A stretch of DNA of 64,000 bases from Cellulomonas humilata (GTDB lineage: Bacteria; Actinomycetota; Actinomycetes; Actinomycetales; Cellulomonadaceae), in NCBI RefSeq assembly GCF_030814415.1, contig NZ_JAUSVB010000004.1, forward strand, positions 310,001 to 374,000, given 5' to 3'. Below are positions 8,332 to 15,026 of the stretch, piece by piece. The notes beneath the pieces were generated by a model, which searched no databases, was not told the DNA's origin, and saw nothing but the letters and a program-made list of their open reading frames with translations. Each line of letters starts with the position of its first letter. Position 1 is the first letter of the stretch. The translations under genes and the position numbers were made by a program.

Positions 8332-9974
8332 TGGTCGGCACCGATCCAGGTGTCGTGGAACAGCAGCCGGGACGACGCGTCGAACGCGAGGCCGTGCACG
8401 TCGGCGCCGATGCCGATGGACTGCGCGAGCTCGAACAGCGGGATCGCCAGACCCTCGTCGAGGATCGTCTGCTGTGCGGTCGCCAGGTCGTCGTTGCGCT
8501 TCGCCGGGTCGCCCTGCGCCAGCTGGGCGTCGAGCAGCGGGTCCAGGACGGTGTCCGCGGGCCGCTTGTTGATGTTGCGGAACTTCGACGAGAACTGCGT
8601 CCGCAGGATGTCGCCGTCGGCGCGCGTGACGTTGTAGTAGTAGGTGTCGTAGTCGCCGGCCGCGAGAGCCGCCTGCTGCTCCGCGGGCGTCTGCTGTCGC
8701 ACCTGGAGGTCGACGCCGACGGCCTTGAGCTGCTGCTGCGTGAGCTCGAGCACCGCCTGGCTGCCCGTGAACAGCGGCGCGTAGACGACGTCGAACGACA
8801 GCCTCTCGCCGCCCTTCTCCCGGATCCCGTCCGCACCGAGCGTCCAGCCGGCGTCGTCGAGCGCGTCCGCGGCACCGTCCTGGTCGAACGCCAGCTCGTC
8901 GGACAGGTCCACGTAGCCGGGCGTCGTGCTGGCGAGCACGCTGGTGGCCGGCTTGAACGCCTCGCTGAGCACGGTGTCCACCAGCTCCTGGCGGTTGATC
9001 GCCACCTGCACGGCGGCCCGCACGTCCGGGTCGGCCAGCGGGCCGGCGGTCACGTTCGGCTGGAGCACGAAGGCGACACCCGGGTTGGTGCGCGTCAGCA
9101 CCGCACCGCCCGAACCCTCGACCTGCGGCACGTCCTGCGGCAGCACGTCGCCCACGGCGTCGAACTGGTCGGAGGCCAGCCCGCCGGACCGCACCCCGGA
9201 CTCGGGCACGATCGAGAAGTCGATCTGGTCGAGGTACGCCTCACCGGGGTTCTCGGAGACGTCCGACGGCCACGCGTACCCGTCGCGGCGCACGATCGTC
9301 GCGCCCTGGTCCTGCGTGTACTCCTCCAGCTCGAAGGGTCCCGAGCCGACGACCGCGCCCTGGAGACGCGCCGCCGGGTCCGTCGTGGCGGTCGCGTCGG
9401 ACAGGATCGCCAGCGACACGGTCGAGGACGCCTGCAGGAACTGCGCGTTGGGCGTCGCGAAGGCCACCGTGACCGTGTGCTCGTCGTCGACGGTCGTCGC
9501 CTGGTAGCCCGAGAGGTAGGACCCGGCCAGCGGTGCGGAAGCGGCGAGAGGGCCGACGAGGGCGTCGAAGTTTGCCTTCACGGTCGTCGCGGTCAGCGGC
9601 GTGCCGTCCGAGAACGTCACGTCGTCGCGCAGGTGGAAGGTGAAGTGCGTCAGGTCGTCGCTGACCTCCCAGCTCTCCGCGAGCCACGGCACGATCTCGC
9701 CGGTCTCGGGGTCCTGGTCGGTCAGGGAGTCGGCCAGCTGGCGGGCGATGTAGATGCTCACGTTGGAGCCGACCTGGTGCGGGTCGACACCGCTGGGCGA
9801 GGCGCCGAGCGCGAAGCGCAGCGTGCCACCGGGCGTCGCGACTGCCTCCTCGGCGGTGGCAGACCCGGTCGGGTCCGCGGCCGGCGGGTTGCCCGAGCTG
9901 CAGGCGGTCAGCAGGAGTGCGGGGACGACGAGCGTGGTCAGGAGCGCGGAGCGGGCACGGGTCGAGCGGAGCAT
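8328..9974 (-). CDS. Peptide-type ABC transporter substrate-binding lipoprotein (SBP family 5)
   Basis: 548 aa. Lipoprotein signal with lipobox LLTAC (Cys25) followed by a Ser/Gly/Pro-rich linker. The mature chain has family 5 landmarks: GTLRFALGASPSGVDPH, IARQLADSLTDQDPETGEIVPWLAESWEVSDD, the HFHLRDDVTFSDGTPLTA block, and NPGVAFVLQPN before DPDVRAAVQVAINRQELVD. These proteins bind peptides, opines, nickel chelates or glutathione. The 45-nt gap after the monooxygenase gene is the largest inside the enzyme-to-transporter part of the operon. Substrate is not predictable from sequence; a thiol or thioether compound fits the regulation. Confidence 0.9.
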   Translation of the reverse strand: MLRSTRARSALLTTLVVPALLLTACSSGNPPAADPTGSATAEEAVATPGGTLRFALGASPSGVDPHQVGSNVSIYIARQLADSLTDQDPETGEIVPWLAESWEVSDDLTHFTFHLRDDVTFSDGTPLTATTVKANFDALVGPLAASAPLAGSYLSGYQATTVDDEHTVTVAFATPNAQFLQASSTVSLAILSDATATTDPAARLQGAVVGSGPFELEEYTQDQGATIVRRDGYAWPSDVSENPGEAYLDQIDFSIVPESGVRSGGLASDQFDAVGDVLPQDVPQVEGSGGAVLTRTNPGVAFVLQPNVTAGPLADPDVRAAVQVAINRQELVDTVLSEAFKPATSVLASTTPGYVDLSDELAFDQDGAADALDDAGWTLGADGIREKGGERLSFDVVYAPLFTGSQAVLELTQQQLKAVGVDLQVRQQTPAEQQAALAAGDYDTYYYNVTRADGDILRTQFSSKFRNINKRPADTVLDPLLDAQLAQGDPAKRNDDLATAQQTILDEGLAIPLFELAQSIGIGADVHGLAFDASSRLLFHDTWIGADQ

Positions 9975-10019
9975 CGCGAAAGGTCCTTCGTTCAGGGGTG
10001 GGTGAGGGTAGGGGGACGA

Positions 10020-11402
10020 TCAGCCGACGAGGGCGCGGTCGGCGTGCGAGCCGGTGGCGCGGGGTGCCGGGCGGGTCAGGCCGAGGTGGTCGCGCAGCGT
10101 GGAGCCCTCGTACTCGGTGCGGAACGAGCCGCGCTCCTGGAGCAGCGGGACCACCTGGTCGAACACGTCGTCCAGGCCGGCGGGCGTCAGGTGCGGCACG
10201 AGGATGAAGCCGTCCGACGCGTCCTCCTGGACGTGCCGGTCGATGGCGTCCGCGACCTGCGTGGCCGTGCCGACGAACCCGCCGCGCGACGTCACCTCGA
10301 TGACGAGCCGACGGATCGACCAGCCGTTCGCGTCGGCCTGCTCGCGCCACGCCGCCGCGATCGTGCGCGGGTCCTTGACGTGCCGCACCCGGCCCCGGGT
10401 GATGTCGAGGTTGTCGACGTCCGGCTCGATCCGCGGCAGCGGACCCTCAGGGTCGTGGTCGGTGAGGTCCCTGCCCCAGACCTGCTCGAGGAACGCGATC
10501 GCCGTGGGTCCGGGCACCTGCTGGAGCCGGATCTCGTGCGACCGCTCGGCCGCCTCCTGCGCGGTCGCGCCGAGCACGACCGTGGTCGCGGGAAGGATGA
10601 GCAGCTCGTCCGCGGTCCGGCGGTGGGCCGCGAGGCGACCCTTCACGTCGGCGAAGAACGCCTGCCCCGCCTCGAACGTCGAGTGCGCCGAGAAGACGAC
10701 GTCCGCGGTGGCCGCCGCGAAGTCGCGACCGTCCGCCGAGTCGCCGGCCTGGAACAGCACCGGGTGACCCTGCGGTCCGCGCGGCGTGGTGAACTCGCCG
10801 CGCACCTGGAAGTGCGGGCCGTCGTGGCGCACCTCGCGCACGGATCCGGGCCGCACGAACTGCCCGGTGCTCGCGTGCGCGATCACCGCGTCGTCGTCCC
10901 ACGAGTCCCACAGCGCCCGGGCCACCTCGACCAGCTCGGCGGCCCGCTCGTAGCGCTGCTCGTACGGCAGGAACCCGCCGCGGCGGAAGTTCTCCCCGGT
11001 GAACGCGTCCGAGCTGGTCACCAGGTTCCACGCGGCGCGCCCGCCGGACAGGATGTCGAGCGTCGCGAACTGGCGGGCCAGCTCCCACGGCTCGTTGAAC
11101 GTGGTGTTGATCGTGCCCGCCAGCCCGATCCGGTCCGTGACCGCGGCGAGCGCGGCGAGCACGGGCAGCGTGTCGGGCCGGCCGACGACGTCGAGGTCGT
11201 GGATCTGCCCCTTGTGCTCGCGCAGGCGCAGGCCCTCGGCGAGGAAGAAGAAGTCGAACCGGGCGGCCTCGGCGCGGCGTGCGAGGTGCTCGAACGACGC
11301 GAAGTCGATCTGGCTTCCGGAGCGGGGGTCGCTCCAGACGGTGGTGTTGTTGACGCCGGGGAAGTGTGCGCCGAGGTGGACCTGCTTGCGGGGGGTGGTC
11401 AT
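10020..11402 (-). CDS. LLM class flavin monooxygenase (NtaA/SnaA/DszA family)
   Basis: 460 aa TIM-barrel luciferase-like enzyme. The family signature GGRAAWNLVTS lies at residues 120-130; the start MTTPRKQVHLGAHFPG and the GDSADGRDFAA and TPRGPQGHPVLFQAG segments match the NtaA/SnaA/DszA group. Such enzymes use reduced FMN from a separate reductase to cleave C-N or C-S bonds, for example in dibenzothiophene sulfone or N-acetyl-S-succinocysteine breakdown. No flavin reductase gene is in the window. ATG at 11402 follows the other LLM gene by 8 nt, with only a weak ribosome site, so coupling is likely. Confidence 0.9.
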   Translation of the reverse strand: MTTPRKQVHLGAHFPGVNNTTVWSDPRSGSQIDFASFEHLARRAEAARFDFFFLAEGLRLREHKGQIHDLDVVGRPDTLPVLAALAAVTDRIGLAGTINTTFNEPWELARQFATLDILSGGRAAWNLVTSSDAFTGENFRRGGFLPYEQRYERAAELVEVARALWDSWDDDAVIAHASTGQFVRPGSVREVRHDGPHFQVRGEFTTPRGPQGHPVLFQAGDSADGRDFAAATADVVFSAHSTFEAGQAFFADVKGRLAAHRRTADELLILPATTVVLGATAQEAAERSHEIRLQQVPGPTAIAFLEQVWGRDLTDHDPEGPLPRIEPDVDNLDITRGRVRHVKDPRTIAAAWREQADANGWSIRRLVIEVTSRGGFVGTATQVADAIDRHVQEDASDGFILVPHLTPAGLDDVFDQVVPLLQERGSFRTEYEGSTLRDHLGLTRPAPRATGSHADRALVG

Positions 11403-11410
11403 CGCGCGGC

Positions 11411-12577
11411 TCAGGCGATCGCGGCGTAGCGGTTGGCCGGGTGGACGAGGCCCAGCTGGTCGCGGAGCGTCGGCCCGTTGTACTGCTCGCGGAACGCCCG
11501 CGCGGTGCGCAGCATCGGGACGACATCGTCGACCAGCACGTCCAGGTCGGTGTGCAGCGAGGAGGGCCGCACGACGAACCCGTCGACGGCGCCGATCTCC
11601 CACCAGGCCAGGAACGTGTCGGTCAGCTCGCGGGCGGTACCGACGTGGGTGAGCGAGTCGGTGTCCCACCGGACGCCCTCGAGCTCCGTGAGCAGGTCGA
11701 GGCGGGCGCGCGCGCTCGCCTGGTCCGGACCTGTCACGACGAACGCGTCGGCGAGGACCCGCAGGTCGCCGGGCTCGCGGCCGGCCGCGGCGGCAGCGGC
11801 ACGCAGCCGCAGTCGCAGGTCGAGCGCCTCGTCACGGCTCGTGGCGCTGATCCGCACCACGTCGGCGTGCCGGGCGGCGAGGCCGAACGACTCGTCGGAG
11901 CCGACCCGCACCACGATCGGCGGCTGACCCTGCGGGGGTCGCGGGGTGATCGACGGGCCCTTGACGGCGAAGTGCACGCCGTCGTGCTCGACGTAGTGGA
12001 GCTTCGCGCGGTCGACGTAGCGGTGCGTCGCCTCGTCGCGGATCTCCGCGTCGTCCTCCCAGCTGTCCCAGAGCGCCGAGACCACCTCGACGGCCTCCTC
12101 GGCCTCGGCCACCGCAGCGGCCTCGGACGGCGCCGCCCCGCGACCGAAGTGGCTCGCGTCCTGCTCGCCGTGCTCGGCCGAGGACCAGCCGAGCTGCCAG
12201 CCCGCGCGTCCGCCGCTGACGTGGTCGATCGTCGCGATCGCCTTGGACACGTGGAACGGCTCGGTGTGCGTCGTCGCGACGGTCGGCACCAGTCCGATGC
12301 CCTGGGACCGGGGCGCCAGCCGCGCCGCGACGAGTGCGGCGTCGAGCCGACCCCGCAAGGTCGTGGACCGGGTGGGCTGCAGCGAGAACGAGTCGTCGAT
12401 GACGACGAGGTCCAGCGTCCCTCGCTGGGCGGTGTCGACCAGGTGCTGGAGCCGTTCGGCGTCGAACGGGCGCTGGGCCTGGGAGCCATGGGTGCGCCAG
12501 GCGGCGGGGTGGGCGCCGGCGTCGCTGAGGTCGACGCCGAGGTGCAGGGGCCGGGGGGAAGACGTGGGGCGTGCCAT
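11411..12577 (-). CDS. LLM class flavin-dependent oxidoreductase, first structural gene of the sulfur operon
   Basis: 388 aa luciferase-like protein of a different subgroup from its neighbour: LHLGVDLSDAGAHPAAW at the N-terminus, HVSGGRAGWQLGWSS in the middle (the GGR-x-W position of the family), TPRPPQGQPPIVVRVGSDE and a C-terminal LRDQLGLVHP shared with its partner. It is the first enzyme gene after the SAM riboswitch and leader peptide (146 nt after the leader stop). Two paralogous LLM enzymes in one sulfur operon recall the ytmO/ytnJ pair of B. subtilis. Sulfur-liberating oxidation is inferred. GGA lies 6 nt upstream of the ATG. Confidence 0.88.
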   Translation of the reverse strand: MARPTSSPRPLHLGVDLSDAGAHPAAWRTHGSQAQRPFDAERLQHLVDTAQRGTLDLVVIDDSFSLQPTRSTTLRGRLDAALVAARLAPRSQGIGLVPTVATTHTEPFHVSKAIATIDHVSGGRAGWQLGWSSAEHGEQDASHFGRGAAPSEAAAVAEAEEAVEVVSALWDSWEDDAEIRDEATHRYVDRAKLHYVEHDGVHFAVKGPSITPRPPQGQPPIVVRVGSDESFGLAARHADVVRISATSRDEALDLRLRLRAAAAAAGREPGDLRVLADAFVVTGPDQASARARLDLLTELEGVRWDTDSLTHVGTARELTDTFLAWWEIGAVDGFVVRPSSLHTDLDVLVDDVVPMLRTARAFREQYNGPTLRDQLGLVHPANRYAAIA

Positions 12578-12660
12578 GGGAGTCCGTTCATGAGTCGCGG
12601 ACGCGCCGCGCGCACAGAGGTGCGACGGACGGTGCGTGGGGGTGCGTGCGGGGTCGAGCG

Positions 12661-12687
12661 CGCGAGACGGCGGGGCCGTCGATCGCG
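12661..12687 (-). promoter_or_regulatory. Attenuator-like hairpin between leader peptide and LLM gene
   Basis: CGCGA (12661-12665) plus GACGGC (12666-12671) pair with GCCGTC (12675-12680) and TCGCG (12683-12687), giving 11 bp with a 2-nt bulge and GGG loop. It lies 36 nt beyond the leader-peptide stop. Several GGCC segments at 12688-12712 could form a competing stem. The rest of the gap to the LLM start shows nothing else. A regulatory role is inferred. Confidence 0.45.
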
Positions 12688-12722
12688 TGGCCCGTCAGCG
12701 GCCGGTCAGGCCGTGGGACGTG

Positions 12723-12827
12723 TCAGCGACAACAGGTGCCGAGCGCGCCGGAACCGGCGCCGGGACAGCCGGAGGACAGGCGAGAGAGGCCGCCGGGTAC
12801 CGCAGCGGGCTGTCCGTCCGTGCTCAT
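12723..12827 (-). CDS. Putative cysteine-responsive leader peptide (34 aa)
   Basis: A 34-codon frame starts at ATG 12827 with GGGA 7 nt upstream (an in-frame ATG also occurs at 12842) and ends with ...GALG-Thr-Cys-Cys-Arg-stop; a third Cys is residue 21. The tandem Cys codons occupy 12729-12734. Short frames ending in or containing Cys-Cys are known in actinobacteria as translational sensors of cysteine supply upstream of sulfur genes. It lies between a SAM-type riboswitch and the LLM operon, which supports that role. It has no resemblance to a protein family, and only its position, ribosome site and Cys placement support coding. Confidence 0.6.
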   Translation of the reverse strand: MSTDGQPAAVPGGLSRLSSGCPGAGSGALGTCCR

Positions 12828-12842
12828 CGTGCGTCCCTTCAT

Positions 12843-12857
12843 GCCCGCCTGGCGGGC
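12843..12857 (-). promoter_or_regulatory. GC-rich hairpin immediately before the leader-peptide ribosome site
   Basis: GCCCGCC (12843-12849) and GGCGGGC (12851-12857) form a tight stem between the riboswitch and the leader peptide's ribosome site. It is a candidate part of the riboswitch expression platform. No T-run follows, so control by ribosome access is as likely as termination. Confidence 0.4.
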
Positions 12858-12978
12858 GCTGCGTCGTTGTCGGGCACGAGCTGCTGCTCGTGCAGGACCA
12901 GGTCGTCACCCGGGGCACCCCACACGCAGGAGGGTTGCCATCCAGCGAGCCGGGGCTTGTCGCTGGAATTCATGACCT
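12858..12978 (-). promoter_or_regulatory. SAM riboswitch, SAM-IV type
   Basis: On the minus strand the segment from GGTCATGA at 12978 reads through CCAGCGACAAGCCCCGGC, CGCTGG, GGCAACCCTCC, GTGGGGTGCCCCGGGTGA and closes with CGACC at 12901. This order and spacing is the conserved core of the actinobacterial SAM-IV riboswitch: P1 closes GGTC with GACC, P2 pairs CCAGCG (12961-12966) with CGCTGG (12942-12947), and a further hairpin follows P1 (GCACGAG 12874-12880 with CTCGTGC 12887-12893). SAM binding is expected to lower expression of the downstream sulfur operon. The related SAM-I/IV variant class is the main alternative. Confidence 0.9.
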
Positions 12979-12989
12979 AACAGGTCGGG

Positions 12990-13018
12990 AAAGTAAACAT
13001 AAACAGCGGGCGCGTCAA
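12990..13018 (-). promoter_or_regulatory. Sigma-70 type promoter of the sulfur operon
   Basis: Minus-strand TTGACG (13013-13018) and TACTTT (12990-12995) are separated by exactly 17 nt in an unusually AT-rich stretch. The predicted start, about 7 nt downstream, falls just before the riboswitch P1 helix. Confidence 0.7.
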
Positions 13019-13083
13019 CGTTCCGACGAGAAAGTCCAGATGGTGGGACTGGGCGTCCCGCCAGGTGGTGGAAGAATGGGCGG

Positions 13084-13599
13084 GTGCCTCTGACGATCAC
13101 CCGCGACGACCCGACCGCACCCGACGTGCTGGCCCTGCTCGGTGAGCACCTCACGGACATGTACGCGACCTCGCCCGCCGAGTCGGTGCACGCGCTCGAC
13201 CCGACGGCGCTCGCCGCACCCGGCATCATGTTCTGGTCCGCCCGCGACGACGCCGGCGTGCTGCTCGGGTGCGTGGCGCTCAAGGAGCTCGGACCGGCGG
13301 ACGGCGAGCTCAAGTCGATGCGGACCACCACCGCGGCCCGCGGCCAGGGGGTCGGCGCCGCGATGCTCGCGCACGTCCTCACCGACGCGGCCGAACGAGG
13401 CACCCGCACCGTGCACCTGGAGACCGGCACCGAGGACTACTTCGCCCCCGCCCGCCACCTGTACGAACGCGCCGGGTTCGTCGAGTGCCCACCGTTCGCC
13501 GACTACGTCCTCGACCCGCACAGCGTCTTCTACCGGTTGACGCTCAGCGCGCCAGCCGCGCCCGCCACCGCTCCCACGGCGGCGCAACCCGCCAGTTGA
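13084..13599 (+). CDS. GNAT family N-acetyltransferase
   Basis: 171 aa. Central GNAT motif A is clear: GELKSMRTTTAARGQGVGAAML, with the acetyl-CoA loop RGQGVGAAM, followed by VHLETGTEDYFAPARHLYERAGF (motif B and the Tyr used as general acid in many GNATs). Substrate unknown. Starts at GTG 13084, with AAGAAT 6 nt upstream and no strong ribosome site, so the transcript may be leaderless. It is divergent from the sulfur operon, and its last 56 nt overlap the end of the convergent glycosyltransferase gene; the overlapped tail is a low-complexity Ala/Pro stretch. Confidence 0.85.
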   Translation: MPLTITRDDPTAPDVLALLGEHLTDMYATSPAESVHALDPTALAAPGIMFWSARDDAGVLLGCVALKELGPADGELKSMRTTTAARGQGVGAAMLAHVLTDAAERGTRTVHLETGTEDYFAPARHLYERAGFVECPPFADYVLDPHSVFYRLTLSAPAAPATAPTAAQPAS

Positions 13600-14284
13600 G
13601 CCGCAGCGTGCGCCACGCACGGTCGAACCTGCGGACCCTCTGCGCATGCCCGCGCAGGGAGCGAGCGGACACCCCCACCCGCAGCGACGGGTCGAACCGG
13701 ATCCGCCGCCCGGGTCCGAGGGCGAATGCGAGGTCGAGGTCGTCGTGCACCTCCGGGTCGAGCCGGCTCACGCGCGAGCGGACGGCCAGCCACGCGTCCC
13801 GGCGCATCGCCATCGACGACCCCCACAGCGCGGTGTGGCCCAGGGCGAGGTGCGCCAGGACGTAGTAGGCGCCCAGGTACGCGCCCGAGACACCCGCCCG
13901 CAGCACCACCGGGAGATCGAAGAACTGCCCCGAGCCCGTCACGGCGTCGAGGTGCGGGTCCGCGCCCATCGCGGCGACGATCCGCTCCACCCACCGCTCG
14001 TCCGGTCGCGAGTCGGCGTCGAGCCGCGCGATCACGTCACCGCGAGCGCTGTCGTACCCGGTCGCCGCGGCGGCGGGGATGCCGATCCGCGGTTCGGGGA
14101 CCACCCGCGCGCCCCATGCTGCGGCGACCGCGGCGGAGTCGTCGGCCGAGCCGTTGTCGACGACGACCACCTCCCAGGGCGCGACCGTCTGCCGGCTGAG
14201 CCGCGCGAGACAGGCTGCCAGCTCGACCGCGTCGTCGCGGACGGGGATGACCACCGAGACGGTCGTCGCGGGCGCGGTGCTCAT
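13544..14284 (-). CDS. Family 2 glycosyltransferase
   Basis: 246 aa. GT-A fold start TVSVVIPVRDDAVELAACLARL, then VVVDNGSADDSAAVA and the metal-binding DxD region as ARLDADSRPDERWV. The hydrophobic GAYLGAYYVLAHLALGHTALWGSSMAMRRDAW segment and EVHDDLDLAFAL (acceptor-side ED motif) follow. It would transfer a nucleotide-activated sugar to an unknown acceptor at the membrane. The ATG at 14284 overlaps the stop of the membrane protein gene (ATGA); it ends a four-gene overlapping cassette with a CDGSH protein and an iron enzyme. Confidence 0.88.
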   Translation of the reverse strand: MSTAPATTVSVVIPVRDDAVELAACLARLSRQTVAPWEVVVVDNGSADDSAAVAAAWGARVVPEPRIGIPAAAATGYDSARGDVIARLDADSRPDERWVERIVAAMGADPHLDAVTGSGQFFDLPVVLRAGVSGAYLGAYYVLAHLALGHTALWGSSMAMRRDAWLAVRSRVSRLDPEVHDDLDLAFALGPGRRIRFDPSLRVGVSARSLRGHAQRVRRFDRAWRTLRLNWRVAPPWERWRARLAR

Positions 14285-14820
14285 GGACGTCCGGCCACGA
14301 CGACGGCTGCCACGGCACTGCCGGCCAGGCCTGCGAGGAGGTCCCCCATGGTGTCGGGGTACCCCACCTGGATGTTCCGGTCGAGCCACGCGTTGCCCGC
14401 CCACTCCCCCACCTCCCAGAGCACCGACAGCACCGCTCCGATGCCGACGACGAGCACCGCGGTCTCGCCGCGTGGGCGGCCCGTGCCGATGACGCGCCAG
14501 GTCTGCAGGGCCCGGAGGCTGAGCACCGCGATGAGGCCCGTCGCGACGGCGTGCACGACGACGTCCAGCCAGCCGACGGCCACGTACCAGTCGAGCTGCG
14601 CGGCCCAGGCGGCGAACAGGATCGTGCTGCAGTACGCGACGTCGAGCACCGCCGGGGCGCCGATCGCCCGCGGCACCATCGTCCCGCCGAGCACGAGCAA
14701 GAAGAGCGCTGTCGCGACGGAGCCGGACCACCAGGTGCCGACGACGACGCTGACGAGCGCGAGCACGCGCACGACGTCGCCCGGCACCAGCGGCACGCCG
14801 TGCACGGTCGCGGCTGTCAT
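14281..14820 (-). CDS. Polytopic membrane protein, unknown function
   Basis: 179 aa with about five hydrophobic segments (VRVLALVSVVVGTWWSG, TALFLLVLGGTMVP, two in the middle, and a final AGLAGSAVAAVVVAG). A conserved-looking polar block VLWEVGEWAGNAWLDRNIQVGYPDTMGDLLAGL resembles the VanZ-like/DUF2238-type 'E..E...D....D...D' pattern with acidic residues near the membrane. I cannot assign a family securely. It overlaps the CDGSH gene (ATGA) upstream and the glycosyltransferase downstream, so all are co-translated. Confidence 0.75.
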   Translation of the reverse strand: MTAATVHGVPLVPGDVVRVLALVSVVVGTWWSGSVATALFLLVLGGTMVPRAIGAPAVLDVAYCSTILFAAWAAQLDWYVAVGWLDVVVHAVATGLIAVLSLRALQTWRVIGTGRPRGETAVLVVGIGAVLSVLWEVGEWAGNAWLDRNIQVGYPDTMGDLLAGLAGSAVAAVVVAGRP

Positions 14821-15026
14821 GAGGGGGTGACGAAGCCGATCGCCTTGTGGCTGCCGTCGCAGAACGGTGCGATGGCCGACGTCCCGCACCGGCACAGCGC
14901 GACGGTCCGCCGGTGCCGCTCGATGGGCTTGCCGTCGGCGTCCACCAGCTCCACGTCCCCACGCACGAGGAGCGGACCGTTCGGGCACGCCTCGATCGTG
15001 GCCGGCTGCGGCGAGCGGCCGGTCAC
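14817..15026 (-). CDS. CDGSH iron-sulfur domain protein
   Basis: 69 aa. The [2Fe-2S] ligands are in CRCGTSAIAPFCDGSH: three Cys and one His in the C-x-C...C-x3-H spacing of CDGSH proteins. The upstream half (ATIEACPNGPLLVRGDVELVDADGKPI) is the usual small beta lead-in of bacterial members. Acts as an electron or cluster carrier. GTG at 15026 overlaps the stop of the iron-enzyme gene (GTGA), suggesting it donates electrons or clusters to that enzyme. Confidence 0.92.
   Translation of the reverse strand: MTGRSPQPATIEACPNGPLLVRGDVELVDADGKPIERHRRTVALCRCGTSAIAPFCDGSHKAIGFVTPS

Noticed and set aside
8355..11429. Plus-strand open frame of about 1000 codons opposite the binding protein and LLM genes
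   Set aside because: Antisense to genes with clear family motifs and no motif of its own.
12874..12893. Stem GCACGAG/CTCGTGC as an independent terminator
   Set aside because: It occupies the position of the hairpin that follows P1 in SAM-IV riboswitches and lacks a T-tract, so it is counted as part of the riboswitch.
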